Source of the DNA: Sulfitobacter sp.
GTDB lineage: Bacteria > Pseudomonadota > Alphaproteobacteria > Rhodobacterales > Rhodobacteraceae
Direction: 5' to 3'
DNA length: 5,750 nucleotides
Assembly (NCBI GenBank): GCA_024636405.1
Contig: JAGXHC010000186.1
Location: 1 to 5,750 of the forward strand
A program made the position numbers and the translations under genes. Under the pieces are notes generated by a model, which had not been told where the DNA came from, made no database searches, and saw nothing but the letters and a program-made list of their open reading frames with translations. Numbering within the stretch: the first letter of the stretch is position 1; each line of letters begins with the position of its first letter. Shown here one piece after another: positions 5,463-5,750 of the stretch.

Positions 5463-5484
5463 GCTCACATGAAAGGTTTTCACC

Positions 5485-5715
5485 ATGACCAATGCAACAA
5501 TCCGCACGACTCTGCGCAGCGATGAGCTTTCCTGCCCTTCCTGCGTGCCGAAAATCGAAAAGGCGCTGATGGCGCTGTCCGGCGTGGAAAAGGTCGAGGT
5601 GAAGTTTGCCACCGGGCGCATTGAGGTCGACCATGACCCCGCGCTCAGTGACGTGGCCGCCTTGGTAAGTTCCATCGCCAAGTCCGGCTATACCGCCAAA
5701 CCTTCGGCATTCTGA
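5485..5715 (+). CDS. Heavy-metal-associated (HMA) domain protein
   Basis: This encodes 76 residues from the ATG at 5485, with GAAAGG eight bases upstream. The whole protein is one ferredoxin-like HMA domain: strand 1 (IRTTLRSDEL), the metal loop CPSC with Cys17 and Cys20, helix 1 (VPKIEKALMAL), GVEKVEVKFATGRIEVDHDP, helix 2 (DVAALVSSIAKSGY) and a closing strand. The usual GMTCxxC loop is replaced by LSCPSC. The domain binds soft or borderline metals such as Cu(I), Zn, Cd or Pb through the two Cys residues and acts in the cytoplasm as a chaperone or as a partner of a P-type ATPase. There is no signal peptide and no membrane segment. A metal-transporting P-type ATPase would be expected downstream, but the remaining 35 bases (5716-5750) show no gene start. 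The divergent LysR regulator probably controls it. Metal specificity cannot be decided from the motif. Confidence 0.88.
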   Translation: MTNATIRTTLRSDELSCPSCVPKIEKALMALSGVEKVEVKFATGRIEVDHDPALSDVAALVSSIAKSGYTAKPSAF

Positions 5716-5750
5716 CCCTTCGACCGTATCACCCCCACCCACCGCTCCAC

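Overview
The window looks like accessory DNA from an alphaproteobacterium, probably Rhodobacterales-like or Sphingomonadales-like. This rests on the high G+C content, the third-position G/C bias of the genes, and protein families recalled from that class. No database search was possible, so family names come from motifs and memory.

Left part (1-1287): this reads as plasmid, integrative-element or prophage-derived DNA. On the minus strand lie the start of a gene that runs off the window (88 to <1), a 70-residue DpnD/PcfM-like small protein (302-90), and a conserved small protein (620-391) broken by a one-base deletion. Diverging from these on the plus strand, behind a good sigma70-type promoter, is a 180-residue Nu1-like terminase small subunit or packaging-type DNA-binding protein (745-1287). 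No other phage gene is visible near it.

Junction (1288-1746): about 460 bases hold no convincing intact gene. There is one coding-like minus-strand fragment (about 1483-1358), a cluster of interleaved inverted repeats (1504-1607), and a regulatory site just before the next operon. That site, CTTAAG-N5-TTTAAG at 1663-1679, has the form of a PmrA/QseB-type response-regulator box.

Central operon (1747-4371): an exported His/Met-rich small protein (1747-2220) is followed by a 127-base gap holding a strong stem-loop. Then come an OmpR-class response regulator (2348-3013) and its sensor histidine kinase (3010-4371), which overlap by 4 bases. The box upstream fits the DNA-binding subfamily of this regulator, so the operon probably regulates itself. 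The signal is probably a metal ion or envelope stress.

Right part (4372-5750): short palindromes separate the kinase from a convergent LysR-type regulator (5388-4492). The regulator diverges from a 76-residue HMA-domain protein with a CPSC metal-binding motif (5485-5715). The 96-base region between them carries two dyads suited to regulator binding. The right part reads as the edge of a heavy-metal handling cluster, and a metal-transporting P-type ATPase may lie just outside. The exported protein, two-component system, LysR regulator and HMA protein together suggest a metal-response island inserted next to decaying mobile-element genes.
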